A stretch of DNA of 64,000 nucleotides. It comes from Arcuatula senhousia. Lineage: Eukaryota > Mollusca > Bivalvia > Mytilida > Mytilidae. Numbering within the stretch: the first letter of the stretch is position 1; each line of letters opens with the position of its first letter. Below the pieces are notes generated by a model. The model was not told the origin of the DNA and ran no database searches. It saw only the letters and a program-made list of their open reading frames with translations. This document shows, one piece after another, positions 11,986-26,900 of the stretch. The stretch is taken from the NCBI GenBank assembly GCA_963971305.1, contig OZ020308.1:36113275-36177274 (forward strand), given 5' to 3'. The translations under genes were made by a program, and so were the position numbers.

Positions 11986-14900
11986 ATGAAATATCTGATA
12001 ATAAATGGGGATGATTTTGGATACAGCCGACAACGGAACGAGGGGATTGTAAAATGCTTCAGGGAAGGCGTGGTCACTAGTACCTCCCTAATCATCAATG
12101 GTACCGCGGTTGACCATGCTGTTGCTCTGGCCAAGAAGTATGGTATACCAACAGGTACGTGTATAGCGTTTATTTTTCTGAACTGGTTTTAATAATTTGA
12201 AGACTCTTTTAGGCCGATATTTGTCTATTTAATTGGTTTTTATGTACATGTAATTTGAGATTATAGAAACGACCATTTGATTCTGAGGGGTGGCAGTTTT
12301 TGTAAATAATATTGTGGCCTGGAATAACTTGGAAATAAATAATCTGGCTTTTACCTTTAAGAAAATAAAACAAAAATGAAATGATCTGACCCCAGGGGCA
12401 AGGTTTTCAAACATATCTTAACAGTTATGACATCTTTACCCATACAATTTAAATGGACAATTGTAAGACACCTTCGAAAACCTGGCCCCAGATTCTTAAG
12501 TAAGCTATACCATATAGAATAGTCTCGCCTTGCAGCGGTGGAAAATACATTTTATGGCCTGCAAAATTTAGAAAATAAATAATTTGATTCGACCCAAATC
12601 AAAATCAGAATCATTGGTCGTTCCCTTACCGTATGAGGTTTTTTTCGCGGGAACTATACTTCGCGGATTAAAAAAAAATGAAGATCTTTTTTTCCCGGAA
12701 TCCAATTTTAGAGATTTCTGATATGAAGTAAATACTGTACATATACTAACAAAATTTCATTTTTGCGTTTAAATTCGACAACTTTCGTGAAAAAAAGCGC
12801 AAATCATCATGTGATCATTTACCCGCGAAAAAAAAAATGTTTTGCTCAGTTAGAAAGCTTGTATTGAGTATATGCATCCGTCATGCTACTTTAAATAAAT
12901 TCTGCAAAGGGACTTTAAAATGGGTCACTAATGCATTGGACACCAATATATGTTTTCTTTCTATACATTCCTATTTGAAACCCTTATCAGGTTATATCAA
13001 CTTGCATAGCTAAAATGATTTTATAGTATTTTAAGAGTAAGGTTGCTTACCAACCAAAACCCTTATGCGGTCGGGCATTCGACTGTGAAAAGTCTGCAAG
13101 GGATAAGACAAAACAGTCAACACAGACGAAGAAACAGATCAAAACAACATCGAAAAACAATCAGCAACGCGAAGTCGTAACGAGAGTTAAGTCATTAGAG
13201 TTTTGAAGGGTCAGCAATTTCTGATTGTTGCGTTGCTAACGGTCATTTCGGTTTCGTGAAGACAGTCGAGGAGCAACATAACCCTGTGTTTCTATCAAGT
13301 CGGTGCCCCACTTGCTCTGAAATAACGAGTCAGTTGTGGTTTATAGACTCCCTACGCTACGGTGGACGAAATGTTGCTACATAAGGAGGGGAAAGATAAA
13401 CTGACCAGGTTTGTCATAGAGCTTAGAGCTTTGGTAGAACCTATATCATTTTAAAAGGTAGAGTTCCTGGAATCGGCCGTGTTCTCATTTTAAAGTGCAT
13501 GGTGTATTTGAGATAGAGAAAGTCACCAAATAGACGATTGTTATAAGTGTTCAGAATGATATCATCAATGTAACGAAAGACTACGATCTTTTTAGTCTTG
13601 AAGTTATATTAAGGGGTACAGAACACGTAAGGTAGATTACTCTTTAAAATCATTTGAGCGTTTTATTAGATTGAATTTAATCAAAGAAATCAAGCTTCTC
13701 GGTGATCAAAAATAGGAAATGTTGAAACTCCATTATGTTCAACGAAAATTTTCCCGAGAATTTCTTAAGATTTTGCAATTGAATTTATTTATTCAAAGTG
13801 AATAATTTTGCAAATTTTCGGGAAATTAAACGACACAGTTTTATTTAGCCGAAGTATTGGGTACCCGCTTAAGAAGCCTGTTTGATATGAATTACATGAT
13901 TATCACAATTAATAGTAGAGTGACGAAACGTGAAAAAGTCGTTTAGTTTTCGAGTTTAAATGACCCACCTGTCACATGGAATTTGGTTGTCAAAAATGAT
14001 AGATTGATTATTGAGCTTCCAAAAAATGTTTGTCGTCGCATAAAAATGTGGTGCCATCTGACGTTAAAATGACGTTTTTCGAAGGTACCCCCTTGGCACA
14101 TACGTACCTACACCCCATCAAACCTAAAAATAAAATATTTCCGCTTATTATCTATAGAGTTCATGATCAGAAAACAAAAATATAAGGATTAATTAAGATT
14201 TTAGACGCAGTAAACAAAATAAATTTTAGTTTTTTGTAGATGTAATTTGTATCCGACTAAGAGCCAAAAATACCTAAAAATTGAAGTTTTTCTCTACTCC
14301 CACAGCGAACTTGCACCTTTTCATTCAAAAAGTTATATAGCTATGAAGTATTAAGTAAAAATGAAATAATAGCCGATTTAGATTTTAGAAAATGCTTTTA
14401 ACTTAAAGTTATAATGAATAGTTCAAATTTTTTTTTCGAGCAGATGACGTATTTTATTCGGAATATATACAGCACTTTAACGAAATCGATTTAATTCTAA
14501 CTCCAAGGTCATTTGTGTTTACATTCTTTAATACAATATTAACCTTATTTCCTTTGTTAATTATGTTTGCAAAGTTTATAGTTGTTTTTGTTAATTTATT
14601 CAATATTTACAGTCAGAAAACCAAGTATTTATGAAAAATGTAGTTTGTTTTTGAAGTTTACAAACAAAAACCTGTGGGTGCGTTTGAATAGTTGGTGTGT
14701 TTGACTTTGATTATAAAAAAATATGAATAAGGAATGTAGCAGTGTTAAAGTTGCGTCTTTTGGTTCAAAGAGTAGATCAAGCTTTAAAAGAAATCAAGTA
14801 AAAGAAAATTAAAACCATTTTTTGACGATTCCGTTGCCTAAAGGTAGTTTCTTATTAAAAAAGAAATCTTAAGTAAGGCGGCCAACAAAATTTCATAATA

Positions 14901-17900
14901 CTGAAAAAACATAACCATAGTTTCCAAAATAATGCTTTGTATTTAGCTGGTTACTTCCAAAATCCGGAAAAAGTGAAAAGTTTGGAAAATTGCAGAAGAA
15001 TATCGTTAACGAGACAATTTTTGTCTGGTGATTATTTTCCCTAAATTCGCAAACTCAAACTATCCGCAAAAATATCCCCCTCGCGATTGCTTTCTTTTCA
15101 AGCGTATGAAGTATAAGTAATCAGATTGAACGCAATTTTATTCCCACACGCGAGAGATCAGTAACATTTACAAAAAAGACGCGAAAAATTCCACGTTTAC
15201 AGTATGCGATCATATGTCCTCTTTAGTCTTGTAATCACGAAAAGGCAGCCGACGAAATGTATTTCAGTAGAGGTGAAAAGGGAAGGTTTTTTTTTAAATC
15301 TGACAACACGAATAAGTTTGTTTAGGTGTGCATTTCCTTCATTCAGTTGGAAAACACATGTGAAGGTGTGGGTGGGGAATAGGCCCACAGCGGCAAGCTT
15401 GTCAGTAAAGAGGGACATTAAAGAGCGCTCGGAAAACTTACATCGAGTCAGGCCGCTTTGACCACAAAGCGACTGGAATGTGTGTCCCAGGTGATTGAAT
15501 TAGGGCAGTCCTGTCATAAAAATGGATAAAATGTTCAGTTTTTCGCATGTAAAAGAACCCTGATGCAGGTCTCGATAAGAGTAGGACCCACAGGATCCCC
15601 ATGTACGAAGCTTAATTGTCCGATCAAAACCTAGCTTACATCCATTTTAGAAATTACAATGGCAGGCAATTTCCAGTTGACCCAATTGACTTTGTGTCCC
15701 CAATTCTTCCATTTCATCATCATTTCATGTTCATTTTAGGTTCATCTCTCTGATATAGCCGAAATCATGATGCTTGGAAGTAAAACAATACTAGTAGCAG
15801 ACTAACTGATTGGTTTCAAACAGAGTTACCTTAAAATTCCATAGATCATGTAGATAGCAGAAGGTTTATTATTTCATTTGGTTGTAACTCGACATGACGG
15901 CTTTTTGTTAGCTCACCTGGACCGAAGGTCCATGTGAGCTATTACCATCACTTGGCGTCCGTCGTCGTCTGTCGTCGTCGTCGTCTGTCGTCGTCGTCGT
16001 CGTCGTCGTCTGTTAACAATTTTTCAAAAATCTTCTCCTCTGAAACTACCAAACAGAATTTAATGAAACTTGGTATGAATGATCCTTAGGGTGTCCTGCA
16101 CCAAACTTGTGTTTTGATTTTTGATCCGTTAAAAAACATGGCCGCCGTTACTAAAAATAGACTAGGGGGGTCAGACTTCTGTTTTTGGCTTATAAATCAA
16201 AAAGTATAAGAGATAGAGTAAATCTGAGGCCACGCTACTGATACAGCATCAAAAGCTCTACAAAAGTCTGCATTTGGTCAAAGTTGTCAGATGACCCCTT
16301 ATAGGAGTTACAGCCCCTTGAAGGTGAAAAATAGCATTTTTTCATGTTTTTGGCCTACAGAATGAAAACTATTGCAGATAGAGATTAGCTGTTGCTTGCT
16401 TAAATGTTTGGCTCATTTAGCTCTACAAAAGTCTTTATAGGGTCGAATTTGTCAGATAACCCCTTATAGGGGTTATGGCCCCTGAAAAATAGCGTTTTTT
16501 CATGTTTTTGTCCTACAGAATGAAAACTATTGCAGATAGAGATTAGCTGTTGTTTGCTTAAATGTTCAGCTCATTTAGCTTTACAAAATTCTCCATAGGG
16601 TCGAAGTTGTCAGATGACCCCTTATTGGGGTTACGGCCCCTGAAAAATAGCGATTTTTCATGTTTTTGGCCTACAGAATGAAAACTATTGCAGATAGAGA
16701 TTAGCTGTTGTTTGCTTAAATGTTCAGCTCATTTAGCTCTACGAAAGTCTCCATAGGGTCGAAGTTGTCAGATGACCCCTTATAGGGGTTACGGCCCCTT
16801 AAAGGTGAAAAATGGCAATTTTTCATGTTTTTGGCCTATAGAATGAAAACTATTGCAGATAGAGATTAGCTGTTGCTTGCTTAAATGTTTGGCTCATTTA
16901 GCTCTACAAAAGTCTTTATAGGGTCGAATTTGTCAGATAACCCCTTATAGGGGTTATGGCCCCTGAAAAATAGCGTTTTTTCATGTTTTTGGCCTACAGA
17001 ATGAAAACTATTGCAGATAGAGATTAGCTGTTGTTTGCTTAAATGTTCAGCTCATTTAGCTTTACAAAATTCTCCATAGGGTCGAAGTTGTCAGATGAGA
17101 ATGGAGAATTTTGTAGAGCTAAATGAGCTGAACATTTAAGCAAGCAACAGCTAATCTCTATCTGCAATAGTTTTCATTCTGTAGGCCAAAAACATGAAAA
17201 ATCGCTATTTTTCAAGGGCCGTAACCCCTATAAGGGGTCATCTGACAACTTCGACCCTATGGAAAATTTTGTAGAGCTAAATGAGCTGAACATTTAAGCA
17301 AGCAACAGCTAATCTCTATCTGCAATAGTTTTCATTCTGTAGGACAAAAACATGAAAAATCGCTATTTTTCAGGGGCTGTAACCCCTATAAGGGGTCATC
17401 TGACAACTTCGACCCTATGGAGAATTTTGTAGAGCTAAATGAGCTGAACATTTAAGTAAGCAACAGCTAATCTCTATGTGCAATAGTTTTCATTCTGTAG
17501 GACAAAAACATGAAAAAACGCTATTTTTCAGGGGCCGTAACCCCTATAAGGGGTTGTCTGACAACTTCGACCCTATGGAGACTTTTGTAGAGCTAAATGA
17601 GCTGAACATTTAAGCAAGCAACAGCTAATCTCTATCTGCAATAGTTTTCATTCTGTAGGCCAAAAACATGAAAAATTGCATTTTTCACCTTTAAGGGGCC
17701 GTAACCCGTATAAGGGGTCATCTGACAACCTTGACCCTATAGAGACTTTTGTAGAGTTATATGAGCTGAACATTTAAGCAAGCAACAGCTTATCTCTATC
17801 TGCAATAGTTTTCATTCTGTAGGCCAAAAACATGAAAAAATGCTATTTTTCACCTTCAAGGGGCCGTAACCCCTATAAGGGGTCATCTGACAACTTTAAC

Positions 17901-20900
17901 CAAATGGAGACTTTTGTAGAGCTTTTGATGCTGAATCAGTAGCGTGGCCTCAGATTTCCGCTATCTCTTATACTTTTTGATTTATAAGCCAAAAACAGTA
18001 GTCTGACCCCCCTAGTCTATTTTTAGTAACGGCGGCCATGTTTTTTAACGGATCAAAAATCAAAACACAAGTTTGGTGCAGGACACCCTAAGGATCATTC
18101 ATACCAAGTTTCATTAAATTCTGTTAGGTAGTTTCAGAGGAGAAGATTTTTGAAAAATTGTTAACAGACGACGACGACGACGACGACAGACGACGACGAC
18201 GACGACGGACGCCAAGTGATGGTAATAGCTCACATGGACCTTCGGTCCAGGTGAGCTAAAAAGCGATTTTTCATGTTTTTGGCCTACAGAATGAAAACTA
18301 TTGCAGATAGAGATTAGCGGTTGCTTGCTTAAATGTTTGGCTCATTTAGCTCTACAAAAGTCTCCATAGGGTCGAAGTTGTCAGATGACTCCTTATAGGG
18401 GTTATGGCCCCTTATAGGTGAAAAAATGGTGTTTTTGGCCTATAGAATAAAAACTATTGCAGGTAGAGAAAAGCTGTTGCTTGCTTAAATGTTCAGCTCA
18501 TTTAGCTCTACAAAAGTATAGGGTCAACATCAAGACCAGGTGAGCGATTTAGGCTCCTGGGAGCCTCTTGTTTCAAAAAGGCCTTGTATAACGCAATGAA
18601 AACGAATCCGGATCGTTTTGCAAATCTGACTGCCTTAGCAAACGATTCCCATTCATGACGCTATTGAAAAAAGAAAGGATTTTTTGCAGTTTTATATAAC
18701 CAGAGTTTCTAATATAAAACTGTGAAACTGTTATTTTTGATTTAATAATCACTGCAGTCTTTTTAAGAGACTTGATTTGTTTATGCAGTTGTAAAAATGT
18801 TGTGTTACTAAATGTATCTGTAAGGAACAGCTAGAATCTTTCGTGCACATGTTTGTGTCTTTGTCAAAATGAGGAAAAACTGTCGCTATCACCAAACTGT
18901 TGCCTGAAGAAGCAGATTCTCTAAAGTGTTGTTATTTCAAACCATTTCAGGGGTAATTGCCGTACTTGAAACACTAATGTAGTCAGATATATATACGTGT
19001 ACGAGGAAAATAGCATAGATTGATGTGTGCTGCATGTTCAAAATTTCTTAAATGGGAGGAGTGTAAACCATTTGCATAACACGTGAATAGTGAAATAAAC
19101 CCTTATTATACTTAATTTTAAACTATCCTATTTTGTTTTGCCATCCTGAATGCAATATTTCAAAAATATCTCAATATATATTCGATTTTTATTTTTTATG
19201 CAACTTGACCTGTGACGGAAACTCGATCAGATCTCAAAAAACGTGAATAAAGATCCGTAAAATCATTTGCCATAGTGAAGCTGGGTAACACAGCTAATCA
19301 TGTGAACAAAAACAAAACTGAAATGTCAATGAAATATAAATAAAAACACTATTTTTGTATTAAAAAACAATCTTTTTTACATACAATTTTAGCAGACCGG
19401 ATGTGGCGTCTGTGTGTGTCATTTGAAACATTTTTTTCTTGTAATAGCTTTATAGTTCTTTATATTAAGCGTTTTTGGTGTTGCTTTCATTTTGGTTCCC
19501 TATTTTAAGATTTTAACGCGTTTTAACTATTCTGTGCTTCATGGAACGTTTTCCACTCATGACCTTTGACCTTGATTTTTGACATGATGGCACCAGATAT
19601 TATGGCGACGACATTCATTTCCTGAACGAAGAATGATTTTGCTTATCAAACAGCTTTTCAAAATCCATGTGACAGATGGGTCATTTAAATTTTTCAAAAT
19701 CGACATTCCGTCACTCTACTATAAGTACTATTCCACATATTAAGGATCAGGCAGGGGGTGGCACATCGATAATTTCCAATTTAAGATTTTGGGATATAGA
19801 TGCATTCATTTTACCATAAAAACAAACCCAATGCAGTTTTTACATCTTAATTTGTATTTGGTGCCTAGATATTTTTTGACTGGTTATATAGGAAAAAAAT
19901 ATGGCGGGAAATTTTCCCGTACTTTTTAGCTCACCTGGACCAAAGGTCCAGGTGAGCTATTGCCATCACTTGGCGTCCGTCGTCGTCGTCGTCCGTTAAC
20001 AATTTTTCAAAAATCTTCTCCTCTGAAACTACAGAACAGAATTGAATGAAACTTGGTATGATTGACCCTTAGGGTGTCCTGCACCAAACTTGTGTTTCGA
20101 TTTTTGATCTATCAAAAAACATGGCCGCCGTTACTAAAAATAGACTAGGGGGGTCAGACTACTGTTTTTGGCTTATAAATCAAAAAGTATAAGAGATAGA
20201 GGAAATCTGAGGCCACGCTTCTGATTCAGCATCAAAAGCTCTACAAAAGTCTCCATTTGGTCAAAGTTGTCAGATGACCCCTTATAGGGGTTACGGCCCC
20301 TTAAAGGTGAAAAATAGCATTTTTTCATGTTTTTGGCCTACAGAATGAAAACTATTGCAGATAGAGATTAGCTGTTGCTTGCTTAAATGTTAAGCTCATT
20401 TAGCTCTACGAAAGTCTCCATAGGGTCGAAGTTGTCAGATGACCCCTTATAGGGGTTACGGCCCCTTAAAGGTGAAAAATGGCAATTTTTCATGTTTTTG
20501 GCCTACAGAATGAAAACTATTGCAGATAGAGATTAGTTGTTGCTTGCTTAAATGTTTAGCTCATTTAGCTCTACAAAAGTCTCCATAGGGTCGAAGTTGT
20601 CAGATGACTCCTTATAGGGGTTACGGCCCTTAAAAAATAGCGTTTTTTTCATGTTTTTGTCCTACAGAATGGAAACTATTGCACATAGAGATTAGCTGTT
20701 GCTTGCTTAAATGTTCAGCTCATTTAGCTCTACAAAATTCTCCATAGGGTCCAAGTTGTCAGATGGCCCCTTATAGGGGTTACGGCCCATGAAAAATAGC
20801 GATTTTTCATGTTTTTGTCCTACAGAATGAAAACTATTGCAGATAGAGATTAGCTGTTGCTTGCTTAAATGTTCAGCTCATTTAGCTCTACAAAATTCTC

Positions 20901-23900
20901 CATAGGGTCAAAGTTGTCAGATGTCCCCTTTCAGGGGTTACGGCCCCTGAAAAATAGCGATTTTTCATGTTTTTGGCCTACAGAATGAAAACTATTGCAG
21001 ATGGAGATTAGCTGTTGCTTGCTTAAATGTTCAGCTCATTTAGCTCTACAAAATTCTCCATAGGGTCAAAGTTGTCAGATGACCCCTTATAGGGGTTACG
21101 GCCCCTGAAAAAAACGATTTTTCATGTTTTTGGCCTACAGAATGAAAACTATTGCAGATATAGATTAGCTGTTGCTTGCTTAAATGTTCAGCTCATTTAG
21201 CTCTACAAAAGTCTCCATAGGGTCGAAGTTGTCAGATAACTCCTTATAGGGGTTATGGCCCCTTATAGGTGAAAAATGGTGTTTTTGGCCTATAGAATGA
21301 AAACTATTGCAGGTAGAGAAAAGCTGTTGCTTGCTTAAATGTTCAGCTCATTTAGCTCTACAAAAGTATAGGGTCAACATCAAGACCAGGTGAGCGATTC
21401 AGGCTCCTGGGAGCCTCTTGTTACTATACAATGTAACTAAATTTTGACTGGTAATATCTCCTGAACCCAAGATAGACTGAAAAATTTAGTGGTCAAAACA
21501 AAGTTTACTGGGGTTGCTTTACCTAATTCCGTAGAAAAATTTTTGTGAATTTATTATCGATGTGCCACCCTATTCATGGTATCTGCCTGATTCTTAGAAA
21601 AAGTAGTACTTAAGTGTTTATACGTTTTTTTTAGGACTGCATCTAAATTTGTCAGAAGGGACTCCTTTAACAGATGCATGTTCATTAGTTGGTAACGATG
21701 GCTTTATGTTTGGAAAACACACCATTAGAGACAAGCTGGCGATGAAAGAATTAGATTTTCAGGAGGTATATGTTACTTTTGAGAAAGATTCTTTCAAACA
21801 AAATAAGTGAACTGTAATTAAAACAATGAAACTTTTATAAATTATTGTAAGAGTACTTAAATTTTCGTGGAATCGGCGTAAATTACATATTGGTGGATTC
21901 ATGAATTCGTGGTTTTAAAACATTCTCTATTGAAATTGATGTTTTATTCTCTGTTAGTTTGGGAATTTAAATTCGTGGTTTTCCTGACCCACGAAAACCA
22001 CAAAAATTGGTTTCCAGATTCATTTATATCCTGCCGAATCAGAAAGACTCAGTCAACCTATTTGAACTCCTAAATTAATTGCTTTTGGCTTCATATGCAT
22101 TGTATTTTGATCTAGTGCTATTCAAGTGCGGATCCAAGGATCAAAAGAAAGTCGTTCGCCCTCTATAACTGCAAGAAATTGTACAAAATCTATTTAAAAA
22201 TGACGAGACGGGCTTCACTCGGTGAACAATAACAAGAAATTGTTGTCGCCCCCTAAACTAAAATCCTGGATCTACCCTGGCTAATTTCAAGTCGGCAAAC
22301 AGGTCACCTAGTCTCATAGCTGGTTTACTGCAGACTTTTTCCATCGTAGATTTATGCAGGTGTGTCCTGGTACTTATCCCACATGTACATCTCATTTATA
22401 TATATTTGATTGCATCGTTAAATCAGATATAACTAATGATTAAAAAAAAACATTTCGTGGTTTTCGAGGATATCTGAAAAACCATGAAAATAAGAATCCA
22501 GCCAAGTGTAATTTTAACGTTGACATGGGCATACCACGAAATGTCTTTTTTGGCGAACCTGGGAAAATCAACAGTACTACTACATTTTCCTTTTAAACTG
22601 ATCCATTGGTGACTTTATACTATAAGATTTTTGCAATAGTGAGTATTTTTAATTTTTGCATAGTATTAATCCAAGGGATTTTAATTAACCTTGGATGGGG
22701 CTTTGGTAATATATAGTAATTTTACTTTTTTATTACATCAAAATTTGGAATTTGTTTTTATTTTTCATTTTAGCCTCTGTTTTTTTTACCTTTATTTAAG
22801 CATGAATAAATTACTATTTTGTTATACCCCCACTCGTAAGAGAGGGGGCTATATCGCAATCACCTTGTCCGTCTGTCCGTCTGTCTGTCTGTTGGTCTGT
22901 CTGTCTTATAGCCTCTGTTTTCTTTTACCTTTATTTAAGCATGACTTAATTACTATTTTGTTATACCCCCACTCGTAAGAAAGGGGGCTATATTGCAATC
23001 ACCTTGTCCGTCCGTCCGTCCGTCTGTCTGTCCGTCCTGTAAAATGTCTCAGCTCCTACTGAAGGGATTGATTTCAGCATGATGAGATGTAACATTCCTG
23101 CTTTTTCAAAGTCAGTCGGCCATCTACTTTCTGTTTTTCAAACGGACTTAGACTTTTTTTAATGATCAACAATGGACAGTTTTTCGTAACAGATTTCTCA
23201 GTTTCTACTAAAGGGATTGATTACAAATTTGGTACATAGCTTAAGTATGATCACTTGTACCGTGCTTCCTCCTTCCATGTCAGTCGATTATCTACTTCCT
23301 ATTTTCTGACCCAACTTAGACCTTTTAAGGGTCAGCAAAGGGATTTTTTTTGTAACAGAGTTCTCAGCTTCTACGAAAGGGATTGAATTCAAACTTAAAA
23401 CACAGCTTTGGCATGATTAGTTGTTCTGTGTCTCCCATTTCCAGGTAATCTATTTGCAGTTTTTTTAATGATTGAGTGGGGGTATGCTTAGCACGACTTA
23501 GTGTAACCCCTTGTTTCGTTATGTTACACAAAAAGTAGAAGTTTGTTCACAGCTTAAAAATAATTATAATGATTTTTGTTTTGTTTGCCCTTTTTAGTTT
23601 ATTCAACAGTATACTAGTAGTAAATGTTTATAACTCCCTGGTGAATAATTTTTTTTTCACAATTGGCAACCGTGCATAAATTAATATTGGTGATTTTTTT
23701 TATGGTTATTATATATACACGGTTTTTGTCTCGCCTGCGACGAATTGTCGCGGAAGACGAGGCGTGGGTATTACATTCGGCGGAGGCCGCCGCGTAAACT
23801 TTTTTGTAAGACTTTTATGCAAATGAATTACTTTGAAAAGTATAATAGCTAGGCATCTGATATTGGGTGTGCAGACAGTAAAGGTTATGGTCTACGCAAA

Positions 23901-26900
23901 TATCACCATGCCGTGTGACCTGGACACCATTTTCACGCTCCAGTGGCTCTATGAACTTAGATCTTTTTTTCAGACCGTAAACTTTTTGTAAGACTTTTGT
24001 GGACAATGAATTGCTTGAAAAGTATAACAGCTAGGCATCTGATGTTGGGTATACAGACAATTGAGGTTATGGTCTATGCAACTGTCACCATGCCGTGTGA
24101 CCCTGACCCCATTTTCACGCTACAGTGACTCTGTGAACTAAGTCTTTTTTCATGCCGAAAACTTTTTGTAACACTTGTGTGGATTGCAATTAATTGCTTG
24201 AAAAGTATAATAGCTAGGCATATGATATTGGGTATAAAGACACTTTTTGTGTTTATACCAAGAAATAAAAGCTTAGGTTGTTGAATTAAGTGATGGTGCC
24301 GGCAGGCGAGGCATACTTTTAGTGGTCACACGTGTTTATATTGTTGATTTATTCGGTACAATTATTTATAGACTTCTTTTTTTTTAAGAGTTACAATTGA
24401 ACTAATTTTTAAAATGCAATCAGCTTGGATTTGGTTTTTAAGTGCCACTTTTAATTTTTGTTTTGAAAATTATCTTAATTATGTTAAAGATTTTAACCAG
24501 AGAAAGGCATTGTGCAGATTTAGAATTTCTGCACATAGATTACAAATTGAAACTGGCCGGTTTGATAATACTCCTAGATCACAAAGAATTTGTCAAAAAT
24601 GTTCATCCGGAGATATTGAAGATGAAATTCATTTCTTATGCTCGTGTCAATTTTTTGAAGTTAAAAGAGCTGATTTATTTAATTTGGTCTCAAACAAATA
24701 TCATAATTTTTCAAATCTAAACACTCTTAATAATTTCATTTTTTTACTGACTTTGGAAGACACTCAGATTTTAAATGTTGTTGCTAGATTTATCATTGAC
24801 AGTAACATTTAATAAAAGGTGTGTTTTTTTGTTTTTTGAAAATAGATGTTATAAATTAGATACTATTCTATGTTTTATGTGTAAGTTGATTGTATTTGTT
24901 AAACTATCAATTGTGTTCTTTCTCTCATTGTTGTAATCTCTTATTGCTCCTCGTGGGCTCCTGGTCTGGAATAAAATGATGTTTATATTTATGTTTATGT
25001 TTCCTTTTAAAGACATAGAACCTATCAATTTCGCAATTTTTTGCATTGAATAAAAAGTACATATATTAAAAATACTTATCTTTCCCAACATATGAACTCA
25101 ATGTTTTGCAGTTTTCTATAAAATAATCTTATTTTTATTATTCGCGTTGATTAAGTATTGTCCAGCATAAATATTTACTTTTGGTAAACTGGGTACTGTT
25201 AAACTGAGAAACGAAATGTAACCAAACGAGGCGAAGAGAAAACGAAATCGGTAAATTAAGAAAAACGACTGGTGTCGGCTAAAATCGATTCAGTTTTCTT
25301 TTTTTACCAGTTTCGCTCGATTTCGTTTCCGTTCTTTACAGATTTCGGTTGCTTATTTTACTGTTTACGTTTCAATCTTTACCTATTTCGTTTTTGTTCC
25401 GCTCCGTTTCGTTTGGTTTCTTTTCGTTTCTCAGTTTACCGGCACCCGCAAGTGTTTACATTCTATAATTAGTTTGTCCTCTTTATTGACACTGCGTTTT
25501 TTTCTTCAGTTTTCTGTCGAAAAGAATACTTTCTGGTAGGTTTTTTGAAAATTCAACAGTTTCTTCAAAGGTTTTATAATGTATTCTTCAAATAGTGTGA
25601 ATTTCATTATATTTTAAAAATTGCCATAATGATAGGTTCTATGTCTTTAATCAAAGTGTGTGTATATATATGTATGTTGGAGAATCAAGGTCGTCATGTT
25701 CATCTCCGGTCTTAATTTTATTTGTTTCAATGATGTTCACCCTCCAAAGTGCTTTAAGTTCCCATGTGGAGAGATTCTCCCAGTGTTGTCACCTTATCAC
25801 CCGACTGTTTTATTATTTTTGTTGACTCCATGGTATGAAATTTTACTAACTGCATGTTTAAAAATCCAGTCTGCTTCTCGATGGTTTAACTCAACTAGTA
25901 AGAGTTTCTGGTTTTCTTTAGACTTTACAATGTTTTGGATACGCTGCATCCGTAACCCTTTAGTTTCTGCCTATTGTATAAACCACACCTAGTGTCATAA
26001 ATGAACGTTTATAAAAAAAGTAGTTGTTTCAGCTGTTCAAATTGTATTTAACTGTTTTTGGTGAAAAGGGCAGGGATTTCAAGCCCAATTAAAGCAATTT
26101 ACCAGATTTCATGATATTTCTTAGGAACACTTCAACAAAGATAAACACTAAATTGCTGAATGTATTAATTTGTAATATTTGTTTTCTATAATTTGACTTT
26201 ATGTTTGATTTGATTAGATAAGGCTAGAAATCCAAGCTCAAGTTGACAGATTTCATGATTTATTTGGAGAGAAACCTTTCCATGTAGATGGCCACCAACA
26301 TGTCCACCTTCTTCCAGGTAACCTTAATTATAAGCTTATCAAAGCAGTATATCCCCATCCCAGGAGTGGGGAGGGGGTGGCTACTGCCTATAATTAAGGG
26401 TATACCTGTGCTGTTGGTCTGTTCTGAACCGGACCCTGTTAGTATCAAGAAACTTGCGAAAACATACCCTGTTATGCCAGCCGACATTTTATATCATAGC
26501 CTGTTATGACAATATCAAAATGCTTTAGTGTTTATATTTTACTGTATTTATAGCCGTTCAGAGGAAATTCACAATGGGAATAACTTTTTGAGGTGAAATA
26601 GATCTGGCACTTTCATTTTTAGAACCAATACATGTATAAGGTTAAAATTTAATATCCTTGATGCCGAAAAAAGTAGACCCTATATCGCGGCACACTCATG
26701 CCGTTGATTATACAGGAAGTAGCCCCCCCCCCGGGGATCCCCATACTCATTGGGTCTGAAGTGCATAGCCGTTAGTCTTGGAGAACGATCAATCAATGGG
26801 GTTTGATAGTCGGAGCTATAGGCTAAGAGCATCTGCAGTGACTTTAAAAAAGGCGCACTGTGTGCCATATTGGTCGTTTGTATAAAAATACTTAAAAGTA

